This document shows, in pieces, positions 52,004-61,385 of a DNA stretch of 64,000 bases (position 1 is the first letter of the stretch; every line of letters starts with the position of its first letter). Position numbers and translations under genes: made by a program. The notes under the pieces are model-generated. The model had not been told where the DNA came from and ran no database searches. It saw only the letters and a list, made by a program, of their open reading frames with translations. The DNA comes from CBDHFQ01 sp965262565 (GTDB lineage Bacteria; Bacteroidota; Bacteroidia; J057), in assembly GCA_965262565.1 (NCBI GenBank), contig CBDHFQ010000029.1:62001-126000 (forward strand). The letters run 5' to 3'.

Positions 52004-53416
52004 TTACGACTGAATACTGTTAAAATATACTCTGGCCGCTTCCATGACTTTTGGCGCGAGATAAATGGCTGAAATCATTGTGGGAATAGACATCATTGCA
52101 TACATACCATCTATCAGACTTATTACCGATGTTAAGGAAGCTACAGAGGCTATAATGATAGTCCCTACATAGAAGTAATTGTACCAATGTTGGCGTTCAG
52201 CACCAGCTATAAATCCAAAACACTTTGTGCCGTAATAGGACATCGAAAACATGGTTGTAAAGGAAAAAATGATAATACAGCCCATGAGTAAATAAATTCC
52301 TATACCGGGAAAGGATTGGTTAAAAGCTTCCAGGGTGATTCCTATACCTCCAAGTGCTTGGGAACTAGCTTCGGTTTTCCAACTTCCCGTTATAATAATA
52401 GCAAGGGCTGTCATAGTGCAAATGATGATGGTATCTATGAGTGGGCCCAGCATAGCGATTAATCCTTCACGAACCGGTTCGTTAGTCTTAGCTGCTCCAT
52501 GAGCCATAGGTGCGGTTCCTATACCAGCCTCATTAGAAAATGCTGCTCTTTTTGCTCCAATGATGATCACTTGACCTACAACTCCGCCCATCAACGCATT
52601 ACCAGTAAAGGCATCTGTCAAAATCAGGCTAAAACAGTCAGGCACCAGAGATAAATTGGTGAAAATGATGTAGAGGACCAGGCTGACATATATGACTACC
52701 ATCGTTGGTACCAAATTCCCTGCTACTGTACCTATTCGTTTAATTCCACCAAAAATAACCAAGCCTACTAATATGGTTATACATAAGCCAGTTATCAGAT
52801 TTGTGTAAAATCCTGGGGTGATCCCATTGGGAATGAGCAGGACTTCCCGGACCGTTTCTGTCAATTGGTTTGCTTGAAAAATAGGAAGAGCACCAAACAT
52901 ACCAGTAATACAAAAAAATACAGCTAACGGACGCCAGGACTTTCCCATACCCTCTACGATCACATACATAGGTCCTCCCTGTAGTGCCCCCATAGAATCC
53001 CGACCTCTAAACATAATGGCGAGTGTGCAGGTAAAAAATTTCGTTGCCACTCCTAGTAAGGCACTGATCCACATCCAGAATAATGCTCCAGGACCTCCCA
53101 TCGTGATAGCTACAGCTACTCCACTGATATTGCCCATACCTACAGTGGCAGCTATGGCCGTTGATAATGCCTGGTAATGGCTTAGTTGACCCTCTTCATC
53201 AGGATCATCATACTTGCCCCTAAGAATCTCTATTGCATGATATAAATATCGATAAGGGCTTAAGCGAGAATAGATTAAAAAAAACGCTCCTCCCCCTAAT
53301 AATAGAACTAATAAAGGAGGTCCCCAGGCGAAATCGGCGAAAGCTGCAAGAAAAGACTCTATGGATTTCAAGATTAATTCAGAATTTAAGGATGTAGGAT
53401 GATAATACACATCCAA
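52004..53416 (-). CDS. Sodium:alanine/glycine symporter (AGCS family)
   Basis: Inner-membrane Na+-dependent importer of alanine, glycine or similar amino acids. About 10-11 hydrophobic helices lie over 470 residues. The AGCS signature GMGNISGVAVAITMGGPGALFWMW is seen in two parts at about 92-115. NEAGIGTAPMAHGAAKTNEPVREG (about 298-320) is the family's second hallmark, and FSMSYYGTKC occurs near the C-terminus. Size and order are normal. It is monocistronic as far as visible. Confidence 0.93.
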   Translation of the reverse strand: MDVYYHPTSLNSELILKSIESFLAAFADFAWGPPLLVLLLGGGAFFLIYSRLSPYRYLYHAIEILRGKYDDPDEEGQLSHYQALSTAIAATVGMGNISGVAVAITMGGPGALFWMWISALLGVATKFFTCTLAIMFRGRDSMGALQGGPMYVIVEGMGKSWRPLAVFFCITGMFGALPIFQANQLTETVREVLLIPNGITPGFYTNLITGLCITILVGLVIFGGIKRIGTVAGNLVPTMVVIYVSLVLYIIFTNLSLVPDCFSLILTDAFTGNALMGGVVGQVIIIGAKRAAFSNEAGIGTAPMAHGAAKTNEPVREGLIAMLGPLIDTIIICTMTALAIIITGSWKTEASSQALGGIGITLEAFNQSFPGIGIYLLMGCIIIFSFTTMFSMSYYGTKCFGFIAGAERQHWYNYFYVGTIIIASVASLTSVISLIDGMYAMMSIPTMISAIYLAPKVMEAARVYFNSIQS

Positions 53417-53506
53417 GTAATCTAAGAAAATATTTCCAGAAACTATTTGGCATGTGTTGGTGGAGGTTATTTTCTATGGTAAGATATATTCACATTGCGT
53501 CCAACG

Positions 53507-54229
53507 CTAAAATGAGTAACCTATTGCAAAACCGAACCTGGCATTTGGAAGGGGGACACCTGGTGCTTTGACCCTAACCCCATCATCTTCTATATCCACA
53601 TCAAAGTCAAAGAATAGAAAATCTAATTCATCTTCGATTTCGTCGGCTATCTCCACTAAATCTACCTCAGAAAGTCTATCATCATTCACACTGATTCCAA
53701 GTCGACTGCTTGTGCCACCTAGTCCGAGGAATAGATCCAATGCTACATTACTTCTAAGTATCCATTGGTAACCCAGTAATAGTCCGCCACCAAAAGAATT
53801 AAGAAATCCCGTAGCATCAGCGACAATGGTTTGATTTGTATTGGACTCAAAGTAATTGTATTCTGAGCTCACTCCGTAACTGGAATAGACTAGATATGGC
53901 CCTAAGAAGAAGCCGTTTGGTGCATTGCCTCCAAAATAAAATCGGAGTTCAGGAGCTACGCTAATCCCTCCAAGAAAAAAATCATCACTAAAATCTGTTT
54001 CATCAGTATCTATAATGGCATCGAAAACAAAGAGATCCCTTTCGGGAAGCCAACCTCCATTAATATTTAATGAAATTTGATCATTAAAAGCGTATTCATA
54101 TGATCCGGAAAGTTTGACTATAACTAAATCTGTTAAAGTGAGTTTAAGGACGTGTTGTTGTGCCATCAGGGGAGCAGATGCATTCACGATTAATGCTCCA
54201 ACGAACAAATAGATGTTTAGTATTTTCAT
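53507..54229 (-). CDS. Outer-membrane beta-barrel protein with acidic insert
   Basis: Predicted small outer-membrane barrel of 240 residues with a signal peptide (about 1-24, ending PLMAQQ). Alternating strands follow (SLNINGGWLP, VAPELRFYFGG, GFFLGPYLVYSSYG, NSFGGGLLLGYQW), ending in FGFAIGYSF with a terminal Phe as barrel assembly requires. Between the last strands is an acidic segment (about 185-215, including VEIADEIEDELDFLFFDFD), which is unusual and may be an extracellular loop that binds cations. DUF3575-like resemblance is suspected only. Two palindromes precede its start. Confidence 0.72.
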   Translation of the reverse strand: MKILNIYLFVGALIVNASAPLMAQQHVLKLTLTDLVIVKLSGSYEYAFNDQISLNINGGWLPERDLFVFDAIIDTDETDFSDDFFLGGISVAPELRFYFGGNAPNGFFLGPYLVYSSYGVSSEYNYFESNTNQTIVADATGFLNSFGGGLLLGYQWILRSNVALDLFLGLGGTSSRLGISVNDDRLSEVDLVEIADEIEDELDFLFFDFDVDIEDDGVRVKAPGVPLPNARFGFAIGYSF

Positions 54230-54253
54230 GTATTTAATGTTTAGTATCCCTGA

Positions 54254-54288
54254 ATGTCGGACATATTACAAAACACCTTCCATGGAAG
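54254..54288 (-). promoter_or_regulatory. Two palindromes upstream of the barrel gene
   Basis: ATGTCGGACAT (54254-54264) and CTTCCATGGAAG (54277-54288) are perfect palindromes lying 25 and 48 bp upstream of the barrel gene's ATG. They could be operators or a leader hairpin. No matching regulator can be named. Confidence 0.35.
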
Positions 54289-54322
54289 TTACCCTCCATA
54301 TGAAAGGATGGTATAAGAACAT

Positions 54323-54655
54323 TTACAGATTAAAAACACCGGATAGAATCCAATTCATAAGGGTTATGACTAAACCAAACATAATCGCCCATCCGAAGCT
54401 CCTGATCCGTAAACCGGGAACTAATTGAGCTACGAGAATCAAAATGGCTGCATCTATAATAAAAATAAATAAGCCAAAGGTGAGAAAGTTGATAGGAAAT
54501 GCTATGAGAACCAACAAAGGCTTAACGAATGCATTAGCCAGCCCTAACACAAGAGATGTGAGTAAAGTCTGGCTAAGGTTTTTCATTTCAATGCCGGGCA
54601 ATAAATAAGCCCCGATCATAACAGCACATGTTTGTATGAAAAAAGATAATAACAT
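54323..54655 (-). CDS. Phage-holin-family (4_2) small membrane protein
   Basis: A 110-residue inner-membrane protein with four hydrophobic helices and almost no soluble part. ALANAFVKPLLVLIAFPINF-like content between helices 2 and 3 (LANAFVKPLLVLIAFPINFL) is characteristic of the phage_holin_4_2/YvlD family. Despite the name, such chromosomal genes are not tied to prophage, and there are no phage genes nearby. The function is unknown. It starts 12 nt after the ndk stop on the same strand and is probably cotranscribed with it. Confidence 0.88.
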   Translation of the reverse strand: MLLSFFIQTCAVMIGAYLLPGIEMKNLSQTLLTSLVLGLANAFVKPLLVLIAFPINFLTFGLFIFIIDAAILILVAQLVPGLRIRSFGWAIMFGLVITLMNWILSGVFNL

Positions 54656-54667
54656 ACTTAAAGATAG

Positions 54668-55087
54668 CTAAAATATCTCAATGCTTGAGAAGAAATAGGA
54701 AGCTTCTTTTAATGCATTCTCATCAGAATCTGACCCGTGAATTGCATTTGCTTCTATAGATTCTGCATATAGTTTTCTAATGGTTCCCTCCTCTGCCTGT
54801 TGAGGATTTGTCGCACCAATTAATTTTCTGAAATCAGCTACAGCATTATCTTTTTCTAATACCATGGGAACACAGGGCCCACTAGACATAAAAGAAACTA
54901 AATCATTGTAGAAAGGCCTTTCTTTATGGACTTCATAAAATCCTCCGGCAGTTCTGGCGTCAAGTTGTATCATCTTCATCGCCTTTACGTTAAATCCGGC
55001 TTCGATGATTTGGTCAATTATTTTTCCTGTATATCCTTTAGAAACGGCATCGGGCTTAATGATCGTAAGAGTAATGCGGTCGCTCAT
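54668..55087 (-). CDS. ndk: Nucleoside-diphosphate kinase
   Basis: Transfers the gamma-phosphate of ATP to nucleoside diphosphates through a phosphohistidine. The family core is complete: TLTIIKPDAVSKG near the N-terminus, the YNDLVSFMSSGPCV segment, the KLIGATNPQQAEEGTIR stretch, and the active-site His in NAIHGSDS near residue 117. The 139-residue length is standard. It is divergent from the nrnA-like gene, with promoters for both in the 127-bp gap. Confidence 0.97.
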   Translation of the reverse strand: MSDRITLTIIKPDAVSKGYTGKIIDQIIEAGFNVKAMKMIQLDARTAGGFYEVHKERPFYNDLVSFMSSGPCVPMVLEKDNAVADFRKLIGATNPQQAEEGTIRKLYAESIEANAIHGSDSDENALKEASYFFSSIEIF

Positions 55088-55214
55088 AAATAAGTTCGAT
55101 TATGATGTTAATTTTGGCGTAAAGCTATCATTCCCCTTGGGATAATGCAATTTTAGGTTGTGAATTTCAGTTCGTAAGTTTGGGAAATATTTTGAAAAAG
55201 ATTTACACACAAAT

Positions 55215-56240
55215 ATGAATGAGCAAATAGGGATTTTGACTGAATGGTTAGCCGGGCCCAAAAGAATTGCTATCACAACTCACCAAAAACCCGACGGAGA
55301 TGCTATCGGGTCTTCTCTAGCTTTATACCATTATTTGAATGATAAAGGACATAAGGTAAAGGTTGTAGTACCAACTGATTATACGGAGAATTTAAAATGG
55401 TTGCCCGGAACTGATGAGGTGATGATAGGGCCTAATGATCCGGAAGGCGCCAAGTGGGTATTTGAAGGGGCGGATTTAATATTTTGTTTGGATTTCAATG
55501 GGTTGAGCCGCATAAACGAATTTGGGGATACAGTGGGGGATTCGGAGGCCAAAAAAATCCTGGTGGATCACCATCTGGAACCTCAAAAATTTGAAGATTT
55601 GGCATTCTGGGATTCGGAAGCCTCTTCTACAGCTGAGATTGTTTACAGAATTATTGTAGGACTTGGAGATAAAGAGAATATTTCTCTCCAAGTGGCAGAA
55701 AGTCTTTATACGGGAGTGTTAACTGATACTGGTTCTTTCCGCTTTTCTACTACAAGCCCGGAAGTGCACCTCATATGTGCTCATTTATTAAGTATAGGCG
55801 TAGATAAAACGCGCATTTATGACAATATTTATAATAATTCGTCAGAAAACAGATTGAGATTTCTGGGATATTGTTTTACCAATTGCTTATTCGTCCATCC
55901 CCAATATAGAACTGCATATATCAAGGTCGGAAAGGAAGTATTCAAGGAATTTTATATTAAGCCTGGAGACACAGAGGGATTGGTGAACTTTGCTTTAGGT
56001 CTTAAAGGAATTGACCTGGCAGTACTCATGACAGCTCAAGATGATATCATAAAACTCAGCTTTAGAAGTAGAGGAGATGTATCCTCAAATGAATTAGCCA
56101 AGCATTTTGATGGTGGAGGTCATTTTTATGCTTCAGGTGGCAGAAGTACAGCTTCTATGGAAGATACTGAAAAAAAATTATTAGAGCTAGTGTCAAGCAA
56201 GTTCACCGAAGAAGTGATAAAAGAAGTAAAATCTGCATGA
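55215..56240 (+). CDS. nrnA: DHH-family oligoribonuclease / pAp phosphatase, NrnA-like
   Basis: Cytoplasmic phosphoesterase that degrades very short RNAs and dephosphorylates pAp. All DHH/DHHA1 motifs are visible: TTHQKPDGDAIGSSLAL (motif I), DLIFCLDFNG (motif II), VDHHLEP (motif III), LYTGVLTDTGSFRF (motif IV), and the C-terminal DHHA1 signature GGGHFYASGG. The 341-residue length is typical. The lipoprotein FKBP gene follows after 59 nt and may share its transcript. Confidence 0.9.
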   Translation: MNEQIGILTEWLAGPKRIAITTHQKPDGDAIGSSLALYHYLNDKGHKVKVVVPTDYTENLKWLPGTDEVMIGPNDPEGAKWVFEGADLIFCLDFNGLSRINEFGDTVGDSEAKKILVDHHLEPQKFEDLAFWDSEASSTAEIVYRIIVGLGDKENISLQVAESLYTGVLTDTGSFRFSTTSPEVHLICAHLLSIGVDKTRIYDNIYNNSSENRLRFLGYCFTNCLFVHPQYRTAYIKVGKEVFKEFYIKPGDTEGLVNFALGLKGIDLAVLMTAQDDIIKLSFRSRGDVSSNELAKHFDGGGHFYASGGRSTASMEDTEKKLLELVSSKFTEEVIKEVKSA

Positions 56241-56299
56241 TAATTGGTTCTTAACAGAAATACTAAGAGATAAAATATTTATATTTAGGTTAATATTCT

Positions 56300-56827
56300 A
56301 TGAATCGAGCGCTTATCTTTACTTTGTTCTTTGTTTCCTTTGTATTAATAAGTTGTTCCGATACAGCAAGTACTGAGGATAATACTAAAGTTAGTTCGGA
56401 AGACATACCTGAAGAGGAGGTCGTTTCTGATGAAGCACAAATTGTTGCTTCAGTATCGGCAGAAGAAGTTCCTTATACTATTCGGGACTCTTCTAATGTA
56501 ATGGAGTTGGAAGGTGGCATTAAGCTATTCATTATTGAGAAAGGAAGTGGGCCAATTCCAAAAGAAGGAAGCAACGTTATCATAGATTATCACGGTACTT
56601 TATTAGATGGATCCGAATTTGATTCATCCTTTGATACCGAAGGTTATCAGGATTTTAGATTAGGAGATCTCATAAGGGGATGGCAAATAGGGCTTACGGC
56701 TGTGCCTTCAGGTTCTAAAATTAAGTTAGTCGTTCCTCCAGAGATGGGATACGGATCGCAAGATAGAACAGGCATACCCGCTAATTCGACATTAATATTT
56801 GATATTCATTTAGTTAGTACGTACTGA
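56300..56827 (+). CDS. FKBP-type peptidyl-prolyl isomerase, lipoprotein
   Basis: Periplasmic proline isomerase anchored by lipid. The signal peptide ends in a lipobox (FVLISC, Cys at about 19). An acidic, Ser/Glu-rich linker of about 50 residues follows. The FKBP domain lies at about 75-175, with NVIIDYHGTLLDGSEFDSSF, IRGWQIGLTAVPSGSKIKLV and PPEMGYGSQ. FKBP catalytic-site residues (Tyr, Phe, Asp, Trp) are in place. It folds envelope proteins, with no special partner evident. Confidence 0.93.
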   Translation: MNRALIFTLFFVSFVLISCSDTASTEDNTKVSSEDIPEEEVVSDEAQIVASVSAEEVPYTIRDSSNVMELEGGIKLFIIEKGSGPIPKEGSNVIIDYHGTLLDGSEFDSSFDTEGYQDFRLGDLIRGWQIGLTAVPSGSKIKLVVPPEMGYGSQDRTGIPANSTLIFDIHLVSTY

Positions 56828-56850
56828 CTAGATCAATTAGCATTGGTGCC

Positions 56851-57597
56851 ATGAATAAAATTTACCTCTTATTTAGCTTATTTATCTCAGTAAATGTTCT
56901 TCCTTTAGCTGCCCAGGAAGAAACAGGAGAAACCCAAAAAACACAAGGTGGATTTTGGTTAGGTGGCCATGTCTCTTCGCGAGGTTGGGGAATGAATGCC
57001 AACTATATTCGTAGTGTAAAAAACTGGCAATTAAGTTTGGGGATAGATGCCTATCATGTGAGAGACTCCAGAGAATTAAGGGTAGAGTCCATTTTCGGTG
57101 ATCAGGGAAGAGATTTTGTTTTTGGGAAATTGAATTACTTCTTTGTTATCAGCCCTACCTTAGGAATTCACAAAGACCTATTTAAGGAAGAAAGTGGAAG
57201 CTTGATTGACATTAGTGTAGCTATTCAGGCCGGACCCGCCCTGGGTTTTACTACTCCTTATTATATAGAAGTGGCTCAATCCATTCCTAATTCCTTCTTT
57301 GAACGTAGGATCGTCGAACCCTTCGATCCAGAGAGACATAACTATCTTGATATCATTGGCAGAGCAGGTATTTTTGCAGAGAATTTTGACCCTCAAACAG
57401 AAATTGGCTTTTCAGTAAGAGCATATACTATCTTAGATCTGACAAGGATTAGAAAATATGTAAGCGGAATTCAGGCAGGGATAAATGTGGATGTATTCTC
57501 AGAAGCCATACCTATTCTGGCAGAAAGAGCTGATGTGGAAAATCAGCAAATATTTTTAGCATTCACGCTAGGGTTTGTGATAGGCAACAGATGGTAA
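56851..57597 (+). CDS. Exported protein, outer-membrane-barrel-like, unknown function
   Basis: A 248-residue protein with a signal peptide (about 1-21, ending PLAAQE). It consists of alternating hydrophobic/polar strands (GFWLGGHVSSRGWGMNANYI, WQLSLGIDAYHVRD, FVFGKLNYFFVISPTLGI, FTLGFVIGNRW), which suggests a small outer-membrane barrel, although the last residue is Trp. It begins 23 nt after the FKBP gene and precedes lipA by 66 nt, all rightward. No family name is certain. Confidence 0.68.
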   Translation: MNKIYLLFSLFISVNVLPLAAQEETGETQKTQGGFWLGGHVSSRGWGMNANYIRSVKNWQLSLGIDAYHVRDSRELRVESIFGDQGRDFVFGKLNYFFVISPTLGIHKDLFKEESGSLIDISVAIQAGPALGFTTPYYIEVAQSIPNSFFERRIVEPFDPERHNYLDIIGRAGIFAENFDPQTEIGFSVRAYTILDLTRIRKYVSGIQAGINVDVFSEAIPILAERADVENQQIFLAFTLGFVIGNRW

Positions 57598-57663
57598 CAG
57601 TTTTCGTTTGAAGCAGATAAACAATTCTGCATCGGAGGAATTATTAGTATTAAAGATAATTTT

Positions 57664-58548
57664 ATGTCAATTGTAACGATAACTGACTGGAAGGAAAAAA
57701 ATGCTCCCGGAAATGGGCCGAGACCTTCCTGGTTAAGAGTGAAGCTACCCTACGGCGATAATTACACTTCTGTTAGAAAAATCGTAGATGACAACCAACT
57801 TCATACTGTTTGTGTAAGTGCGCGATGCCCAAATATGGGAGAATGTTGGGGAGCGGGAACAGCAACATTTATGATTCTTGGAAATGTGTGTACCCGTTCA
57901 TGCTCGTTTTGTGCTGTTGCTACGGGAAGACCTAAAGGATTAGATACAGATGAACCCGAAAGAGTCGCCAGAGCGATAGCCAAGATGGGGGTAAAACACG
58001 CGGTGATTACTTCGGTTAACAGAGATGAATTACCTGATAGTGGCGCTCAAATTTGGGCAGATACGATAAAGGCTGTTTACCGAAGTTCTCCAGGGATTAC
58101 GATGGAAACCTTAATCCCTGATGTAAAAAGTAGGTGGCAAGCATTAAGGTTGATCACAGATGCCAGGCCTGATGTTATCTCTCATAATATGGAAACGGTA
58201 AAAAGATTGTATAGAAGGGTAAGACCTCAGGCAAAATACGATAGAAGTCTGGAACAGATTAAACGAACCAAGGCAGAAGGAGTGAGAACCAAATCCGGAT
58301 TTATGGTAGGATTGGGAGAGAGCGTGGAAGAAGTATATGGCATATTAGCTGACTTGAGAGCACATAATTGCGATGTGGTTACTATAGGTCAATATTTACA
58401 ACCAACCAAAATGCACCATCCAGTGATAGAATTTATTCACCCTGAGCTATTCGATCATTATCGTGAAGTAGGGCTGGAAATGGGATTTAGCTATGTAGAA
58501 AGTGGGCCACTAGTTAGGTCAAGCTATCATTCTGAAAGGCATTTGTAA
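57664..58548 (+). CDS. lipA: Lipoyl synthase
   Basis: Radical-SAM enzyme that inserts two sulphur atoms into protein-bound octanoyl groups to make lipoyl cofactors. Both iron-sulfur clusters are readable: the auxiliary cluster in CVSARCPNMGEC (C-x4-C-x5-C, near residues 47-58) and the radical-SAM cluster CTRSCSFC (C-x3-C-x2-C, near 78-85). The C-terminal VRSSYHSE motif, which supplies the serine ligand of the auxiliary cluster, is also present. The 294-residue length is normal. No lipB is seen in the window. Confidence 0.97.
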   Translation: MSIVTITDWKEKNAPGNGPRPSWLRVKLPYGDNYTSVRKIVDDNQLHTVCVSARCPNMGECWGAGTATFMILGNVCTRSCSFCAVATGRPKGLDTDEPERVARAIAKMGVKHAVITSVNRDELPDSGAQIWADTIKAVYRSSPGITMETLIPDVKSRWQALRLITDARPDVISHNMETVKRLYRRVRPQAKYDRSLEQIKRTKAEGVRTKSGFMVGLGESVEEVYGILADLRAHNCDVVTIGQYLQPTKMHHPVIEFIHPELFDHYREVGLEMGFSYVESGPLVRSSYHSERHL

Positions 58549-58647
58549 ATTTTTCCGATTAACTGATGGGAGAATTAGCATGAGTGCCAACGGAATAGAT
58601 AGATTGGACGATTACAAAATATAGACAGGAACTTTGTGATTTCTTAT

Positions 58648-60444
58648 ATGAAACAATTCTATTGCTACCTTACGGTTTTCCTATGGGTATTCACGCAGAT
58701 ATCTGCTAACGCTCAATTTAACTGGGAATTTCTGGGACCAGACAATTTGGGCAGTAAAACGAGAGCACTTGCTTTTCTATCAGACGGGACGCTTTTAGCC
58801 GGTTCTGAGGGAGGAGGACTGTGGAGTACTTCGGATCAAGGCGTTTCTTGGCAATTAGTCGATGCTTACAATGGAAATCCGAATATTACTTCCATTGCAG
58901 TCAATGGTGATAGAATTTACATAGGGACTGGGGCTACCTCTTTTACCTTAACCCCATTTTTAGCTGCGCAAGGGGGTAATTTTGATTTCAGTTCTGTAGC
59001 AGAAGGATTTATAGGATACATCGGAATTCCTGGTGGTGGTGTATACGTTTCTTTGGATAATGGTGCTACCTGGAGTAATGCTAATGCGACCACCTCAGGG
59101 CCATTTGGAGATGGAACACTCAATTATCAGGGATCTTTTGTTGCCATTCAAAAAGTGATTTCTCAAGGCGATAGAACCTTAATTGGTACCAGATCAGGAT
59201 TATTTTTATCCCTTGTACCAGATTTGAGTATTATCATTCCCGCTACGGGAAACTCTCCTGATTTTTTTAACTACACCTTTTTTGATTTAGCCTTTGGAGA
59301 AGGGGATATCGTCTATGCAAGTACAGCGGATTCCGTCTTCAGGTCTATAGATGGTGGGCTAACTTTTAGAACAATCACCGACCCAGCACTTTTTGACAGA
59401 GGAAGATTAAGCTTCCAGCGAACCTCTATAGCAGTAGCTCCCTCTCAGCCTCAAACGGTATATATTGCTGGAAACAGAAGTAATGGAGAATTAAGTGGGG
59501 TGTGGAGATCGGATGATAGTGGGGAAAGCTGGAGAAGATATGCCCCTCCTGGAAGTCCTGGATTCACTCCGCTCGGTTCTTCAGGAAGAGATGCTTTTAC
59601 CTTGGAAGTATTTCCCGATAATCCAGATGAACTTATTTTAGCAGGTGATGCCTATTATACTTTTACGGTGGAAGAAGGATGGCAACCTGCAGCTAGCCAT
59701 GTCGATCCTACCTCATCTAATTTCCTGCCCACCCTCATTCACGATGTTGTTTTTACTCCGCAAGATCCTTCAGTCTTTTATATTGGTACAGACCAGCAAA
59801 TAGCTCGTTCGACCGACCGAGGGCATTCTTTTTCAATAAAAACTAAAGGATATGAAGCTGGAATGTTATATAGTGCTGCTTCACTGGGACTTGTTGGCTC
59901 TGAAGCATTACTTGCCAGTTCTCCTATTGGAGGTACCCTGTTTAATGGCAGACATCTTTCCGGTCTTCCTAGTGCCCAAGGATTTAATGATATTTCGAGC
60001 GTAAGGGGAGGGTTGGTTCGCGTTTCCTATTCTTTTCCAGGTACAATTATCACTCAGGATGAAGATGGGGGCTTAATCAGATCCTTGTCAGCGGGAGAAG
60101 CGTTTGAAACTTTTTATGGGTTCCCTCAGAGTCCAGGCGTAACTGGACTGACCGTAAATGTAGCAGATACCCTGATTGATCGAACAGGACCGCAGGAAGA
60201 AGGGGTAGGGTTAGTGGACAATGGTGGAATTCCACGCACTCCATGGGTGCTGGATGAAGTAATTGCAGATAATTTATTGAGTAGTGGAAGGGAAGGCATC
60301 CAATCTGAAGTTGAACATCGTATATTTTTTTGTTCCAGAAGATATGTGTGGTTAGTTGAAAATGCTTTGGGAGATCCTGATGGTTTACAACCTTCCTGGA
60401 ATAGATTGACCAATGTGTTGGCGAGTGGAAATGAGTTTTTTTAA
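58648..60444 (+). CDS. Asp-box/BNR secreted protein, N-terminal part of a frameshifted gene
   Basis: First part of a probable 912-residue T9SS cargo. A signal peptide (about 1-22, ending SANAQ) begins at ATG 58648, which I prefer to the GTG at 58636. Repeated beta-propeller blades follow, with Asp-box motifs (STSDQGVSW, SLDNGATW, SIDGGLTF, SDDSGESW, STDRGHSF), like sialidase/VPS10-type propellers. The frame ends at TAA 60442-60444, immediately inside a run of seven T (60436-60442). One extra T would join it to the next frame without a stop. The propeller is incomplete and there is no sorting domain, so alone it would be a truncated product. Confidence 0.75.
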   Translation: MKQFYCYLTVFLWVFTQISANAQFNWEFLGPDNLGSKTRALAFLSDGTLLAGSEGGGLWSTSDQGVSWQLVDAYNGNPNITSIAVNGDRIYIGTGATSFTLTPFLAAQGGNFDFSSVAEGFIGYIGIPGGGVYVSLDNGATWSNANATTSGPFGDGTLNYQGSFVAIQKVISQGDRTLIGTRSGLFLSLVPDLSIIIPATGNSPDFFNYTFFDLAFGEGDIVYASTADSVFRSIDGGLTFRTITDPALFDRGRLSFQRTSIAVAPSQPQTVYIAGNRSNGELSGVWRSDDSGESWRRYAPPGSPGFTPLGSSGRDAFTLEVFPDNPDELILAGDAYYTFTVEEGWQPAASHVDPTSSNFLPTLIHDVVFTPQDPSVFYIGTDQQIARSTDRGHSFSIKTKGYEAGMLYSAASLGLVGSEALLASSPIGGTLFNGRHLSGLPSAQGFNDISSVRGGLVRVSYSFPGTIITQDEDGGLIRSLSAGEAFETFYGFPQSPGVTGLTVNVADTLIDRTGPQEEGVGLVDNGGIPRTPWVLDEVIADNLLSSGREGIQSEVEHRIFFCSRRYVWLVENALGDPDGLQPSWNRLTNVLASGNEFF

Positions 60445-61385
60445 CAGCCATTACTGTATCTGGAGATACTAATCATACCGTATATGTTGGTACTAGCTTG
60501 GGGAATCTCTATAGATTGGACAGACCGCATGACCTTGCGAATTTTGATGCTGATAGTAGTGTAGTCCAGCTAAATGCGGTAGGCAGCCAATTACCTATCG
60601 GGAGATCCATATCAGCTTTAGCCGTTGACCCAAAAAATCCCGAGAGACTCATTGTTACTTATGCAGGATATGGGGGAAATATAAATGCTTTTCCTGCTTT
60701 TGTGTGGTATACCCCTAATGCCAGTACTACTCCTTCCTTTACGCCCATTAGTTTTACTATCCCCAAAGAACCCGTATATGCTGCCGCATTTGTAGAAGAT
60801 CCTCGGGGGGGAGAAAGTGTCTTACTCATTGGAACAGAATCAGGATTATTTTCAGCTATAAATATTGGTCCAGCTGCAGCTACCTTTACCAGAGAATTAC
60901 CGCTAGGATCGTCTGTTTTTCCAGTCTTCGATATATTTGTTCAAAAATTCACTACTAATTTTACCGATGAAAATCAGCAGGATTTTCTTCTGGAAAAAGA
61001 TAATACAGTTCTTGTAGCGACTCATGGGAGAGGATTGTGGCAGACGAGTTCTTTAATTTTTGCCAGAGAAAAAGGCCCTGAAACTGAAGAAATAGCACCT
61101 TTAGGGGAAAGGTTGATTCAGATTTATCCTAATCCAGCCTTTGAAAGATTATTTTTGGACATTCATCTACTAAATGACGCGGAAGTTTATGTAAAAGTGT
61201 TCGACTTAAATGGAAAAGTTGTATTATCGCAATCGATAGGTGAGTTGAATAAAGATCAAACGTATTCCTTTCCTTTGGAATTAGTAGCATTAACTAAAGG
61301 GATGTACTTTTGTCAGGTAATTGTTAATAGGAAAAGTGATAATACGTCATTTCAAAAAACTTTGAAGATGCTGTTGCGCGAATGA
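60445..61385 (+). pseudogene. C-terminal part of the frameshifted Asp-box protein, with T9SS sorting domain
   Basis: Continuation of the preceding gene in another frame. Read with one added T, the frame runs LTAITVSGDTNHTVYVGTSL into the downstream segment and stays open to the TGA at 61383-61385. The only candidate start near the front is a TTG at 60498; no ATG occurs until close to the end, so it is unlikely to be an independent gene. It carries further propeller blades (AAFVEDPRGGESVLLIGTES, TVLVATHGRGLWQTSS) and a C-terminal type IX sorting domain (IQIYPNPA ... TKGMYFCQVIV). The stop overlaps the next gene's ATG by 4 nt. Confidence 0.75.

Noticed and set aside
54323..54655. Prophage suggested by a phage-holin-family protein
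   Set aside because: This family is widespread on chromosomes; no other phage gene, integrase or attachment site is seen, and it sits next to ndk.
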